A stretch of DNA of 64,000 nucleotides from assembly GCA_022264855.1 (NCBI GenBank), contig JABYQU010000036.1, positions 186,001-250,000 of the forward strand. Reading direction: 5' to 3'. The stretch is from Lenzites betulinus. Lineage: Eukaryota; Basidiomycota; Agaricomycetes; Polyporales; Polyporaceae. Both the position numbers and the translations under genes were made by a program. The notes below the pieces were generated by a model. The model did not search any database, was not told where the DNA came from, and was given only the letters and a program-made list of their open reading frames with translations. Within the stretch, counting starts at the first letter, position 1; the number at the start of each line of letters is the position of its first letter. This document shows, one piece after another, positions 9,275-22,540 of the stretch.

Positions 9275-11390
9275 ATGTCTACCGCGCAAAAGCACATTGT
9301 TGCCTTCCCGCATAGGGCCTGGGGTACGGCTCCTATCCACAGTCCCGGTTCTAGTTGGCTAACTACGCATATGCCAGGCCACACGCGTCCGCTCATCAAC
9401 CTCAGTGCGCGTTTAGTGAAGCTGCACGATATCAACGTAACATTCATCGTGACCGACACGTCCTATGATCGTACTGTCTCGGAGCTTGGTCGTAACTTCA
9501 CGGCCGGCGAGGAGGCATACGCAAAACGCGTCAGGTATGATCCTCAAGTCCGGTTCAAGCTATCATAATCAACATTTGCATGATAGGGTAGTGTCCGCGG
9601 GCGCCGTAGAGTTATGGGATTTTAGCAGCCTCGACGCTTTCTACAACAACCTGTGGCTACAGCTTGTTGCCGGGGAAGAGGTTGTGTGCAAGAAGACGGG
9701 TACTCGCTTCGACCCGTTGCCCAAACCGGATGCAGTCATCATCGACGTTCGTGTCATCAAATTCGTATTTCAGCAACTGGACTGACTTCTAGTACGATGA
9801 ATAGTGTCTTGCCGTCCAACTCATCCGTTCCATCAAAAAGCTGAGCGGGACGGACGTCAAGATGTACTCATGGGCATCTGCTTCAACCTACGTGCTCTTC
9901 CATGTCTTCGGTCCTAAACAATACGGGGGGAGAGGAAGCTTCATCAAGGATATTGAAGCCGAGGCTCAGCGAACTGGCCGACCTCTGGACGATATTGCCG
10001 TGGAGGTTCGTGAACGCAAACGTACCCGCCTCTTCATATCGTCCTTTAACTACTGCATCGCAGGTGCTCCGTCCCACAGGCAAGGTTATCGAATCCCCCG
10101 GGCTGCCACCTATGTACGACTTTGAGTATCATCCTCAGGCTGTAAGTCCCACCTGCAATCAAATTGCGATATACTTCTCAATTGTCGTATCAGTTACCAG
10201 TCCCAAAGGCACTAGTGGGAGCGTTGTTCCCGCATGTCTTCGAGTCAGTCTTCACCTCTATATTCATCGCTTATCCCTGCTTGAGGAACCTTCGAACCTT
10301 TAAACTCTCGTAGCTCACTGGAAGCCTGCGATGGGGTGCTCCTAAACACCACCGAGCCGTACGAACATGAGGCTGTTGCTGCGGTGAGGAAATGGTATGC
10401 CGAAACCGGGCGTCCAGTATACGTCTGCGGCCCCCTAGTTCCTCCGCAATCCGCGAATGCGACCGCCAATGAGAAGCAGCAGTCAAACGACAGCGACTCG
10501 ATCCAGGTGTTTTTGGACTCGACATTGGAGACCTCTGGCGAAAAGTCCCTGCTCTACGTAAGTGAGCGTCAACACCTTCGCAGAACAGATAGAATGATAC
10601 CTGAGGTCGTTAGATCGCGTTTGGGTCAGTGTACTGGCCTCCGAAGGCAGAGAACATATGGGCCTTCCTTGATGTCGTGATGGAACTCAACATTCCTTTT
10701 GTGAGTACCGCAGGTTTCCACTGTTGATATAACGGCGGGAACATGAATTCTTGACGCAGATTCTGAGCCACTCATCGCCAATGGCTGTTATCCCAGAGGA
10801 AGTAAAGGAGAAGGTCAAGGCTTATGGCAAGGGCGTTCTTTCCCTATGGTCGCCACAACAAACAATTCTCCAACATCCAGTAAGATCAACCCTAGATACA
10901 AAGATCACAGTACAGTATACTGACATGTCGCGACCTCTGGCAGGCGACGGGCTGTTTCGTCACCCACGGCGGCCATGGCAGTGTAATCGAATCCATCTGC
11001 GCTAGGGTGCCCTTGTGAGTACTCGTTCTAGTCCACCTTTTCTTAGTATTAGGCTTGGCTCACCATCCCGGCAGAATCTTCTGGCCATTCGCCCACGACC
11101 AGCCGACCAGCGCCGTCCACACCACCGACACGCTCCAGGTCGGGTATGAACTCATCGAGGTCCGCACGGGCCCTGCTGGCTTGCACAAGATCTACCGCAG
11201 CGGGCGCACGCCCAAGGGCACGATAGAAACTATCAAGGAAGAGGCGCGGGACGTGCTCACGAAGGCGTATGGTGAGGACGGCGCGGAGAAGCGCAAGCGG
11301 CTTGCTGCGCTCTCGCAGGCCATTACACACGAATGGGAGGAGGGCGGCGCATCCCTCAGGGATATGAAGGCATTCCTTGAGAGTCTTTGA
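9275..11390 (+). CDS. UDP-glycosyltransferase (GT1 family)
   Basis: Transfers a sugar from a UDP-sugar to a small lipophilic acceptor. Eleven exons join in frame from MSTAQKHIVAFP to TGA at 11388-11390. The N-terminal acceptor half carries WGHTRP, with the His that acts as base in GT1 enzymes. The C-terminal donor half contains the signature CFVTHGGHGSVIES followed by PFAHDQPTSAVH, where HDQ contacts the sugar. VYWPPKAENIWAF and LSLWSPQQTILQHP lead into it in the usual order. The first exon is only 49 nt. One exon (starting TGT CTT GCC after an intron ending AATAG at about 9802) rests on frame and similarity only. No C-terminal membrane anchor is seen, so it is probably soluble, as usual for basidiomycete members. 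Confidence 0.9.
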
Positions 11391-11542
11391 CGCTTGCCTA
11401 TGCTGGCGCAGCCTCTGCAGATATGTGCAATTGCATCTTCGAATTCATAACACCGGAATATACAAACAGAATACAAGGCGCTTCAAGTTTGTTAAGGGCC
11501 ATGTTACCAGCTTCCTTGATTACGGGGCGCGTCTCACCTGAG

Positions 11543-13988
11543 TTACTCCAAAAGCGGCGACTCATCCGCGTTCAAGATGATCCAGGTGAAGAAGCGGATC
11601 GTCTCGATAAAGCCTTCACCACGAAGGGCTGTCCACGCGAAGAAGTGATTAGTTGGTTGCGCCGAGCAAAAGATGAGCAACTTCCACATACCCTCGTTGA
11701 CGGTATGCGCGCCGTTGAACGAGTCGCCGCCGTTAAGATAGGCGCCGCTCATGTGGTTATAACGGAATATGTGCTTCGTCAGCTTCCAGTAATGCTTCGT
11801 GTCTGAGAGCAATGTCACCCAACTGCGCAAGAGATTTGAGCGTAGGATACGTACCGGTGTTCCCGGTCGACATTCCCGGCGCGATGAACGCCTTCTTATC
11901 ATATCCCGTCCGGTTGGACGATCCCAGAACGCCTATAATCGTGCCCGAAAGCAGCTGGAACGGCCCGCCATCCCCCAGCGGCGTGACAGGCGCAGGTTCC
12001 AGCGCCGTCCCAAACGCATCCGAGATCTCCAAGAGCCCGCTGCTCCCCTCTGCGATTCCCGTCTCGCCGAACGCGTCCAGCTCTAGCCCGAAGCGCTGCG
12101 CCACGGGCTTCACGACCGCGACGATGCGCTGCTTGAGCGCGCCGACCGAGCTGTGCACGTCGATGCGGTGGTTCACAATCACCTCCGCGTGCTCGGGAAG
12201 GGCGTTCGTCTTGACGCCCCCGCGCACGACGTCCGCGGCTTGCGTCGTGCCCGCGAGGGCGCCGAACTTCTTGTCCGTTTTGGCGAGCTCTGCCTCGAGC
12301 GCTAGCAGGGCGCGGTCAGACGTGCGTGCGCGAGTGATGAGGCGGCGCAGGCGCGAAGGGAGGGAGGGATCGTGTGCGGCTTGGCATTGGAGGTAGGTGT
12401 AGTAGATCCCGGAGCGGTTGAGGTGCGGGACGTGCGGGTTGTCTTCGAGCTGCTTGATCATGGCGGCGAGCATTCCAATGCTCTGATGATGAGACACAAG
12501 TTGAGCCGGGAGCGACTCCTGTATGAGGACTGACGGGAAGCGTGCAACTCACGGTATGCTCAGGAGGAACGCTGGAATGTCCACCCGGGGCGGAGATCTC
12601 GAACCGAACGTCGAACTTGCCCTTCTCCGCTACGGCAGGGGAGGCCATTATTACTTCCTCACCGACCTGGTAGCCGCCTAGATTTTGAGGTATTTGATAA
12701 GCTCCGTGGTGAAATGAAAGAGATAGAGGTGGTTACCTCCTTCGTCAACGAGTATGGAAAACGCATATTCGCCATAAGCCTTCAAGAGGTAGTCTCTGAT
12801 AGCAGTGGCACCCTGTGCAGAAAGTCAGCCTCCATTCCTAAGGAGTGCGAATTTTTACCAGGCTTACGGAGATACCACCGCGCTCCTCATCGATACCATA
12901 TGCAAGCACGATTGAACGCGTGGGCTTGAAGCCGATCCGCAACAGCTCCTCCACCGCCGTTCTGAGGGAGCCGTCGTAAGTAGTTTCCTTGTAGGTTAAG
13001 CGTATGCACTTACAAAGAGCCGATTAAACCAGACTTGTCGTCACAGCTGCCGCGGCCCCAGATAAAATCGCCTAAAATATAGCTGAATACCTCTCCTACA
13101 TTATAGGTCAATTGCAAGAACGCACCATCGTAGAAGCCAGAGAACGGCGGATGCTGCCATTCGTCGACTGTGAGGGGCTCGACAGGCACAACATCTATAG
13201 GGCCGTGTCAATGTGGATTCATGGGTGCATCTCCCGCAAGCATGCCATACCCTGGTGCGCGGTCAAAAGAGCCGGTTTAAGGGAGTCGTCGCTGCCCTGC
13301 CAGTGATACACCAGCGCGTATTTGTTCACGTAGGTCTTCTTCAGGTTCTTGTGCCTGCGGTGTATGCGGTGAGCGCTCGCAGCTTGCATGGCATACAGCA
13401 AACACTTACAGTAGAGGGAATCGCTGCTCGAGGTATATGTGCAGGTCCGCGAAGACCTCCCAGCGCTCGTCCTGGCCTGGGGGCTTCAAATCGTCGTACA
13501 CGACAGTTCTGGGAGCCAGGCGTAATGTGAGTTCGTTGACGCCAATCTTGGCTCACGATGCGTATAACGTACGGGACTCTGATAGCACCCCCAAGAGACT
13601 CGTATGCCTTGAGCTTAAAGTCCTCTGTGCTAAACTCTGCCTCCAATGTGTCAAGGAACGCGCCATTCTTCAGCGGGGCAATCGCGCTAGTCTGCGGGCA
13701 CACCGCGCCTGCATCCGACGCGTCGTTACGCCATGAGGCTGGGAGGAGCTGCTCTACACCTTCACGGGCAGCAGAGCCGCATGCTCGGAGATGGGGACTG
13801 CGGGCAAAGAAGTAGAAGAGCGAAAGCCCTAGAACAGAGCAAGATATGAAAGCGATGAATCTCTTCGACTTCGATGCTCGGCGCGTCCCCTGCTCTGCGT
13901 TGAATGGGAGATGAGTGTCGTTGAGAATCAACTTCTCGTTCTCCGCGTCGGCTCTGCCAGGAACGGCCACAGAACGGGCGTTCTGCAT
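11543..13988 (-). CDS. M20 metallopeptidase, membrane-anchored (carboxypeptidase S-like)
   Basis: Resembles yeast vacuolar carboxypeptidase S (Gly-X carboxypeptidase). Eleven exons join from MQNARSVAVPG to TAA at 11543-11545. A cytosolic N-terminus is followed by one hydrophobic segment (FIAFISCSVLGLSLFYFFA), a type II signal anchor. Metal ligands and active-site motifs appear in family order: TAHQDVVP, RGSCDDKSG, GIDEERGG, LVDEGG, GGHSSVPPEH in the lid domain, and AHTVNE near the end. All expected ligands are present, so it should be active as a two-zinc peptidase releasing C-terminal residues from small peptides. The gene converges with the glycosyltransferase (152-base gap) and diverges from mitochondrial S29. 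Confidence 0.92.
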
Positions 13989-14544
13989 CCTAACCAGAGG
14001 GCGAAGTCAGTATGCCTCACGGCTACTGCGACAGAGACTCAGAGGATGGTGGGGGTGGTTGGAAAAGAAGCCTGCAGACGTGAGATGACCAGATAGATGC
14101 CCTCGTCTGCTTATTAAGACGGTATCAAGACAGACTACTCGCAAAATATTAATGGCGAGATAGCATCTCTCTTAGTCTTGCCCTGACTTGACGCTAATAG
14201 GTCTTCTGACGAGTCCGAACGCCACCAGAAACACCCAGCGAGAGCCTAGTCGTGAAACTGTTTGAGTAGTTCTTAGCTATAGTTGTGGTGACTTGTCGAG
14301 AAGCTGGGCATGCAGCAAGCAGCCAGACTCCGAGATATTCGGATGTGACATACCGTGACATAACGCGCTGTCACACTATCGGACTGCCGCGCGAGTAGAC
14401 GCTTGTAAACGCTCGTCCCGTTACACCCGGCCTCCAGCCAACTACCTTCAGTCGCGCAGGCCTCGCACAACTTCTGGTTTCACTCGCATATTGATTGTCT
14501 TTGTGTACCTGGGGCTGTCTGCTTGCCTTGAACTTGGTGGTAGG
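13989..14544. other. Divergent promoter region, M20 peptidase / mitochondrial S29
   Basis: Both flanking genes point away from this 556-base stretch. No TATA box or other element was clearly recognised. An in-frame ATG at 14491 could extend the S29 protein by 18 residues. Confidence 0.4.
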
Positions 14545-16429
14545 ATGTCGCTGGTTGCTGCCCTCCGTACTGGACGCGCTGTCCACTCTACGCCTGTAAC
14601 GCTTGGTTCTTCTGCTGGTGTGGGCGTCCAGACGCGAGGATATGCTGCTCCCGTCAAGGCTGCGAAGAAGGTCTCATGTGCGTGGTTCAAGGAGTGCGAA
14701 CAAGAAGGGTTATTGACAAGCTGTGCCCGTCCTCTAGCAAAGTTCAGGCCAAACGCAGGCAACGACAACAACAAGAAGCGGGGACCGCGGGATGCCGGTG
14801 TATGTCGCCGTGTATATCTATGTTGTATGGCAAGATGGCTCACGAAGTTGTGGTACTTATGCAGGTTTTTCGCCCCATGTCCGTAAACAACTTGTCGGAC
14901 CCGGTCTTCCAAAGTGACCAGCGCACCACTCTTGAACTTCCCGTCTTTCGTCCCGTCAGTAAATATTTCCCTACCGTAGTACTGCAAGGGACGCTTAATC
15001 AGTACGAAACTATATGCAGGAAGCCATCACCCACACGGCTGCGAACAAGGCAATGGCGTTCCCGCAGGATGAATCTAAAGCACTGAAGGCATATGGCCTC
15101 CCGACAAATGTCTTGGTCGATGTGCGTTATCTTTTCTACGTGAATCCACACATACGGCAGCTTACCTGCGCATCAGTACATGCTGTTAACGAAACCGTGT
15201 TCCGTCGTGCGGGAGGCGACCATCAGCATGTTGGACCAACTGGACAGTGCAGCTGGAACGTCCAGCAAGGACACGAGGGTCGTGCTTAGTACGCCACTTG
15301 TCGACGTATCTCGGTTGTATGCTAATGTTGTATTCACAGCGGGAAAGTCGGGCTGCGGGAAGAGCTATCTCCTTGTACAGGCTGTTCAATACTCGATTCA
15401 GAAGCAGTGGATTAGTTTGTATATCCCTCGGGGTCAGTGTTTCCTCCTCCAGGACTTATATTTCATATTCTCATTGTGCGCCGCTCTCAAGCTATCAACC
15501 TGGTCAACTCGTCATCGGCATTCGCGTACGACGCCCGCACGCAGACATACAACCAGCCATTCTTCGCACAACAATTGCTTAAACGATTTGTTGACGTGAA
15601 CGAGGCTCTCATACAGTCATTGACGGTGCAGGGCTCGTATCCGCTTGAGGATCGCGCAGTCAGCATCGGTGCACCATTGGCAGATCTGATCAACCTCGGT
15701 GTTGAGCTGCAACACATGGCGCCTGTGGTTCTCAGTGCCTTGCTGGACGAACTGGCGACGCAGACTAAGTGGGTATTTTCCCTCAGGCAATCCCGTATCA
15801 CCGGTGCATAAACCGACTAACATGCGTAAAGATACCCTGTTTTGCTCGCTATAGACGACTTCCAGGCGCTGTATTGCATGTCGGCATACCGCGACCCGTT
15901 CTTTAGAGCGGTCAAAGCGTACCATCTCACGCTTCCACGCACTCTTCTTGAATTTGCTAGTGGCAAGAAAGCCTTCGTACGTTCCCCACTGTTGCGACTA
16001 AAGTCTGTCATTCACAATGCCTTGACGTAGGCGCGTGGTGCGGTCCTCGGAGCACTTTCAACACAAAACACGACATACCGCACGCCCCTCGAACTCGTCG
16101 AGTCTCTCGGCCTCGAGCCCTCGATTTCCGCGAATCCGTACGTCCACCGAGAAGCGGAGCTGGTCGAGTACGCGAAGGGCTTGAAGAACTTCCCCGTGCC
16201 GGAGCAACTGACCGTAGACGAAGCTGCGTCACTCTTTGACTTGTGGCAGCAAAAGAAGGCGCTGCATCTCCGTGAGTATTTTTGACGAAAGTGAGGCTGT
16301 ACTCACCACACTAACCCCCGACTTTGTACAGCGCACGCTGACGAGATTTTCTTGGCTAAGTACACCGAGTCGGGCGGTAACGCGCGCGAGTTCGTGCAGA
16401 AGGGCTTGCTGCAAACAGTCACGTTGTAG
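14545..16429 (+). CDS. MRPS29: Mitochondrial small-subunit ribosomal protein S29 (DAP3)
   Basis: GTP-binding protein of the mitochondrial small ribosomal subunit, homologous to animal DAP3. Ten exons join in frame. The N-terminus (MSLVAALRTGRAVHSTPVTL) is rich in Arg, Ser and Thr and lacks acids, as for a matrix-targeting presequence. NLSDPVFQ opens the conserved region; TGKSGCGKS is the P-loop and VLLAIDDFQALY the Walker B strand. PYVHREAELVEYAKGLKNFPVP and DEIFLAKYTESGGNAREFV are typical of the C-terminal part. The first intron was placed at T|GTGCGT because this keeps the frame and uses a strong donor; alternative splicing of the short exon 2 cannot be excluded. Confidence 0.92.
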
Positions 16430-16697
16430 ACACTACTACGCATACACCTACCCTAGTACCTATGCTAGAACCTAATTATCTTTGACTGCTCTCCGGTCGC
16501 GAGCAGATCTCAGGAAGGGATAAATAGTGCTATTGCGCACTAGCGCGCGGCCCGATCAGTACAGCATATTCAGTAAGTTTAACCGCTTGTAAGTTCAGTA
16601 TCACTGCATTGTGACTCCAAAGCCAATAGATCGAATTCGGCCTGCTTGCCTCAGCTCTCTCTCCGCGCAGCGAGTAGAACGTCTGGCTTAAAGTACT

Positions 16698-19600
16698 ATG
16701 GGCCATCTCATAACAGTAGCAACGTCAGTTCACTTTCCATAGCTCAGAAAGTATTCAAGGCTCACACAAAATGCAGATGGTGCGTTACACATAGCTAACC
16801 GCTTATCACAAGACACGAACACAACCTTACTTGATATCGGTAGTTCGCTTAACCAGTGGGCATTAGACTTTGAAGTGCGTACCACACTCCATTATCACGT
16901 TAAACTGCATGATATCCAGAACTACCCTCCTTCTAGGGAAATCTCCAGCGTATACTGGAGAGCATAAGAATTGCCAAAGAGAAGGGCGCCACGCTTCGCG
17001 TAGGGCCTGAGCTTGAGATCACGTAGGTCAACAGACATCCAACAAGGTTTCGCTCATGCAAGGTCTCCACAGCGGATATGGATGCATGGATCATTTCTTG
17101 GAGGGTAAAGAGATTCAGTGGGATTCGTACCTTCATAAGGCTCATGCTGTTCAAAAGGTGATACTGGCCTTCACGCATGGGAAGTACTAGCAGAGATTTT
17201 GAAGTCAGAAGAAGCCAAAGGAATCGTATGTGACATCGGAATGTCAGTCCCCATTCTATATTACCACTGGTTTTTTTTTTAATCGATGCAGCTCGCAACG
17301 CTGCATCCGGTGTATTTTCACAACTTCCGCGTTTGGGGTTTTGTCTGATTATCGTATGGACTGACGCTTGGACAGGCCAATTACCCACAAGAATGTGATC
17401 TACAATTGCCGGGTTGTGGTTCACGACGGCCAGATTCTTCTTATCCGGCCTAAGATGTGGATGGCCAACGACGGCAATTATCGCGAGCTGCGATGGTTCA
17501 CTCCCTGGGCCAAACACAGGCAGACAGAAGACCATTACCTTCCGCGTATCATACACGCTGTTACTGGCCAGGTATGAGAGGACGGAAACATCCAATATAC
17601 GTATTCAACCTTTGTCTTTCTAGACGAAAGTCCCCTTTGGCGACGCCGTAATCAGCACAATTGACACATGCATTGGCATAGAGCTTTGCGAGGAATTATT
17701 CACTCCAGCCAGGTGTGTGATCAGGGCTTGCAGTATGTAAGAGCGGCCCACCTGATATATTTGCAGCCCGCATATATTGATGGGGCTCGACGGTGTAGAG
17801 ATCTTCACCAACTCAAGCGGAAGTCACCACGAGTTGCGCAAGTTGTACCGGCGAGTAGAGCTGATGAAGGAGGCTACCATGAAGGCGAGCACGGGTTTTG
17901 TGACTTACTGCCTCTCCGTACTGACAAGTGCTTAGGCTGGCGGTATTTATCTCTACGCGAACCAGCAAGGCTGCGACGGCGATCGCCTGTACTACGATGG
18001 GTGTGCGATGATTGTGGTCAACGGACGGGTTGTGGCGCAGGGCTCGCAGTTCTCCTTGCACGACGTCGAGGTTGTCACCGCGACCGTCGACATCGAGGAC
18101 GTGCGCGCCCATCGCGCGACTAGTAGCCGAAGCAACCAAGCTGCAGCGGCAGAGCGTTATCCACGCATCGAGGTTGATTTCTCACTCTCAGATGGCTTGC
18201 AGGACGAGATCAGGGACTTCAGTGAGCTCGTGGTTGGCAAACTCGCCGAGGTGCGCTATCACAGGCCTGAGGAGGAGATCGCGTGAGTAGCTTTGGAGCT
18301 AGACATATTATGTTATGGCTAACGTGTAGCATCACAGGCTGGGTCCCGCGTGCTGGCTGTGGGACTATCTTCGGAGATCGCGCACGCAGGGATACTTCAT
18401 CCCGCTGAGTGGTGGAATCGACAGCTGCGCGACATCCGTCATCGTGTTCTCGATGTGTCGTCTTGTTGCCGAGGCTGCCCGAGCAGGGGGTGAGCGCGCT
18501 ACTATCCACGCACTGATCGTTCGTCCCTTAACATACTGGCTGTGGCAGACAAACAGGTTATTGAGGATGCCCGACGCATCACGGGCGAGTCTCAAGACTC
18601 GGACTATACTCCCGTCGACCCGCGGGAGTTCGCGAACCGCATCTTCCACACCTGCTATATGGGTACCGAGAACTCTAGCCCAGAAACGCGAAAACGCGCC
18701 AAGGACCTTGCGGCCGCTATCGGGAGGTGTGTCACCAGCACTTTTACCTTATGTATTCGTCATTTCTAACGTTCGGGATCCAGCTACCACATCGATCTGA
18801 ACATGGATACGCTCGTAACAGCGATCCGCGAACTGTTCGCGTTCGTGACGGGCAGCAAGCCACGGTTCCGCGTGCACGGTGGGACGGCGGCGGAGAACCT
18901 CGCTCTGCAGAACATACAGGCGCGCCTGCGGATGGTTATCGCGTACTTGTTTGCGCAGCTTATGCCGTGGGTGCGAGGCAAGCAGGGGGGCCTGCTGGTG
19001 CTTGGGAGTGCGAACGTCGATGAGAGGTGCCGCGGCCTGTGTCTGACCTAGAGATTTCAAGGATCTGACACTGCTTCTCACAACAGCTTGCGGGGGTACT
19101 TCACGAAGTACGATTGCTCTTCAGGTTCGATATAACATCGCATCCCACGTCATTTACACTGATTGACTCGTACCTTCAGCCGATGTCAATCCAATCGGCG
19201 CAATCAGTAAGACAGACCTGAAGAAATTCATCGCATACGCACGGGATGCGTTTGAGCTTCCAGTCCTGAACGAGTGCGCCGCCCAATTGCGATTATTGAG
19301 TGCACAATTTGCAGTACTGACGTCGCCTACAGATTCCTCGAAGCCGTGCCCACAGCTGAGCTCGAGCCGATCACGGAAACCTACGTGCAGGCTGACGAGG
19401 TACGATGACCTCCGCCTTGTATGAGACAACTGCTCAAACATCGCCATCCAGGCGGACATGGGCATGACTTACGACGAACTCTCCGTATTCGGCCGGCTGC
19501 GCAAGGTCGAGAAGTGCGGCCCGTGGAGCATGTTCACAAAGCTCTGCCATGAGTGGGGGTCCTTCCTCTCCCCGCCGCAAGTCGCAGAGAAGGTCAAACA

Positions 19601-19944
19601 CTTCTTCTTTGAGTACGCGAGGAACAGGCACAAGATGACAACCCTCACACCCTCTTACCACGCGGTACGTGATACTACGAGTGACCCCGGACGCGAAGCT
19701 GACTCTCGACGCAGGAACAATACAGTCCTGACGACAACCGTATGTTCCTATCTGCTTTGGATGCATTGTAAAAACTTACCTATGATGTACAGGCTTTGAC
19801 TTGCGGCCCTTCCTATACCCGTCTCGTTTCCCGTGGCAGTTCAAGAAAATCGAAGCGGCCGCCGCACGATGGCCCGATAGGTCGACCGTGCACGCGCAAG
19901 AGGCTCGTGATCAAGAGGCCGTCAAGGAGCACAAGACGGAGTAA
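16698..19944 (+). CDS. QNS1: Glutamine-dependent NAD+ synthetase
   Basis: Makes NAD+ from deamido-NAD+ with ATP, using ammonia released from glutamine. Eighteen exons join in frame. The N-terminal nitrilase-type glutaminase domain shows the Glu of GPELEITGYG, the Lys of [14 protein letters not shown] and the nucleophile Cys of [11 protein letters not shown]. The C-terminal synthetase domain has the PP-loop [10 protein letters not shown], then [26 protein letters not shown] and [10 protein letters not shown]. The C-terminal [15 protein letters not shown] and FPWQFKK are standard for the eukaryotic enzyme. The intron at 17885-17935 begins with GC instead of GT. One intron near 17249-17375 is long and contains a run of ten T. 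The gene lies 268 bases after S29 on the same strand. Confidence 0.95.
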
Positions 19945-20127
19945 TCGAGACCTCGCCAGAGACCCATGCTACTGAAGATGGTAGATGAATGTCGATACGA
20001 TAGAGATACAAGGCGGATTGTTCGAGTACGGTACAGAATAACAGCAGAAGATGACGAAAGCCTGTATGTAGCAGAGAGGTATGTGGTAGATCAATAAATA
20101 GGGGGGATGTGGTGTAATGCTTGCAGA

Positions 20128-22540
20128 CTATGTCCGCACGAGGAATCGGGAGAGCGTGCCCTGGATGACGATCTTCTTCATGATTGTGGGTTCCGGAGCT
20201 AGACGGGCGTCAGCGCAAGCGACATGACTACGCAGTAAGTACCACTTACGATCTTTCAGGTTTTCTTCCTTGACTTTCCGCTTGATGCTGTCCATGACCT
20301 CGCTGACGCCTGACCGGTCGAGATCGTTGCGGGCCTTCATCAGTGACTCGACAAACTGCGTGCATGGGCCGTGGACCTTCGCGAAGGACCAGTAGGAGAG
20401 GAAGACGAGGCTCTTCGACGCTTCGAGCATCGAGAGCACCTGGTCGAGAACCTCCATCTGTGGCTCCAGTTCCTTCATCTTTTTGTACGTCCCAAAGAAC
20501 TTGTACACCTCGTCGATGTCCTGCCGGATGCGCTCCGCCGCGGCGGGCATGTTCAGCTTCGAGGCGTTCGCGAGCCCGGTGAGGTACGTGACGAGGTAGG
20601 TGTCGATGAGGTCCTCGAGCAGCAGTTCGAAGAGGGACTCGTTGAGGTACGCCTGGTAGTCGGACAAGTAGTCGCGCATCGTCTCGACGATTTGCGCGTG
20701 CGTGCCTTCGTACCATGATGGCCCGAACAGCTGCTTGACCGCAGGCTTCAGGTCGTTGAAGATGATATTGATCAGCGTCTGCGTGTACTTCTTCGCGACG
20801 TCCAGGTACCCGTCCAGCGCGTCGTTCAGCTTGTCGTGAATCGTCACCCGGTACTTGTCCGACACGAGCGGCTCGATTCGTGCAGACAGTCCCTCGGTGA
20901 AGTCTGCGGACTTGATCTGGTCGTTCGCAAGGGCGATGCAGTACTCGACGAGCCCTCCAGGAACCTCCTCTGGCTTTTCCGCGTGCTTCTTGTACTCGGT
21001 GTCGACCAGCTTTACCCAGCGGTCCTGGATACTGCGCATGACGCGGTTGACCTCCTCGATGGCACGCGCAAGAACAAGACCCTGTCCGCTGTCCAGCGCG
21101 AGGTCGACCTGCTGATTGACCATCTCGAGGAAGATCACTGTGCCAGAAGTCGTGTAGAGCCCGTCGCTGCTGAGCTCTGGGGGCTCCTCCCGCGCGGTGA
21201 ACGCGGCGACCTCGGTCTTCATCAAGTTCTCCGACCATTCATCGAGCTTCTTGATGATCAGCTGGAGGTAGTCCTCGATCAGGTTCTGCTCCTTGCCCTC
21301 GAGGATTGGGGGCTCGAGCCACTCGGACGCAATGCCGAGCTCCTTCATACTCTTCTTGTACTCCTTGATCCATGCGTGAAGTGTGAGAAGCGCGCTCGCC
21401 TCTGGCTCCGACTTGACCAGCTTGGTGATAGTCTTGTTCAGCGCCTTGTGGTACTCGCGCACGTAGGTTTGCCAGATGTCGTATGAAGGGGGGAAACAGG
21501 GAACAACGTCGCTCTCGATACGGATGAGGTCCTTGTAGATGAAGACGAGCTCGTCTAGAAGACCAGCGGGGTCGCGCTCGGTTGCAGCATACACCTCATC
21601 GAACTTGGCCTGGATGGACTCGGTGATGCACTTCATGACCTTAGAGCGATAGTGCTTGATTACACGTGCATTCGCCTGCATCGAGCGGAACTTGGACGCC
21701 GCGTCGATCTTGGCCGCTTTCTTCACTAGCTTGATAGCTATCGCCTATAGAAAACGCGTTGAGAAACAGGAAGTCTGCAACGTAGAACTCGACACACTTT
21801 CTCGTCCTCCCGGGCTTCCATCTCGACCACCTTCATCAGGCGGACGATGACATCGGGGTTCCCAGCCCGCACAATGGGTAGAATGTTGCTAGCTAGCTCG
21901 AGCACGTACTGGTCGAAGGCTTCAATGAGATTGGTCAACCGCTCGAACCATCGCGTAAGGGTGTTGCGAGTGTCGCTGGAAGACTTCTTCGCTTGATGCA
22001 TGGTCTGGTTCCGGAACGCCTCGAGCCGGTTGAGTTGGAAGTGTATTCGGAGAAGGTTGGGAGCGTCGCCTAGAATGTCGTTACTGTCCGAGACAAGCAT
22101 CCGTTCAAGCATCTCTAGCTTGGAGTTCATGTCTAGCAGGTTGTTCACCATCTCCTCTGTCTGCTCGAAGTTTCGATGCGCCATAGAAACCTGGGCAGTA
22201 CGTAGGTCAGGCCCAGAGTATCATGCGAGGTATGTTCCGCAGGACGCACTCTACTAATCTGATCGAATGTCGTGACAACATACGTGGGGTCGCTGCACAT
22301 CCTGTCCACAGTCTCCATCTCGTCCTTGATAGTCTGCACATTGTTGCGCGTGCCAAACAGCTTCCGGAGTCCCTCGCGCGTCGCGTCCAGCTGTTCTTTG
22401 ACCCCACCCCGGAGTCTCGCGTCTATGGAGGCCTTCTCTTTCTCGAGCTTCTTGCGGAACGCTGTGACCTTGGCCAGGTCGTCCGGAGACTGCAAGTATT
22501 CGCCCACAGCTTGAGCGGCAGAGATCGTCGGTGCAGCCAT
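20128..22540 (-). CDS. SEC6: Exocyst complex subunit Sec6
   Basis: Four exons (22540-22250, 22190-21798, 21744-20250, 20198-20128) encode 749 residues, close to the usual Sec6 length. Sec6 is part of the tethering complex that docks secretory vesicles at sites of polarised growth and binds SNAREs. The sequence is almost entirely helical. Recognisable parts include the N-terminal coiled coil (AFRKKLEKEKASIDARLRGG), DRMCSDPTYV, FPPSYDIWQTYVREYHKAL and the C-terminal FFGTYKKMKELEP and DPPEPTIMKKI. The start is the MAAPTISAA methionine; an ATG at 22567 would add nine residues. The gene converges with NAD+ synthetase (183-base gap). Confidence 0.92.

Noticed and set aside
20836..21486. 216-codon plus-strand frame inside Sec6
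   Set aside because: Shadow of the Sec6 coding exon; Leu/Val/Asp-rich antisense translation.
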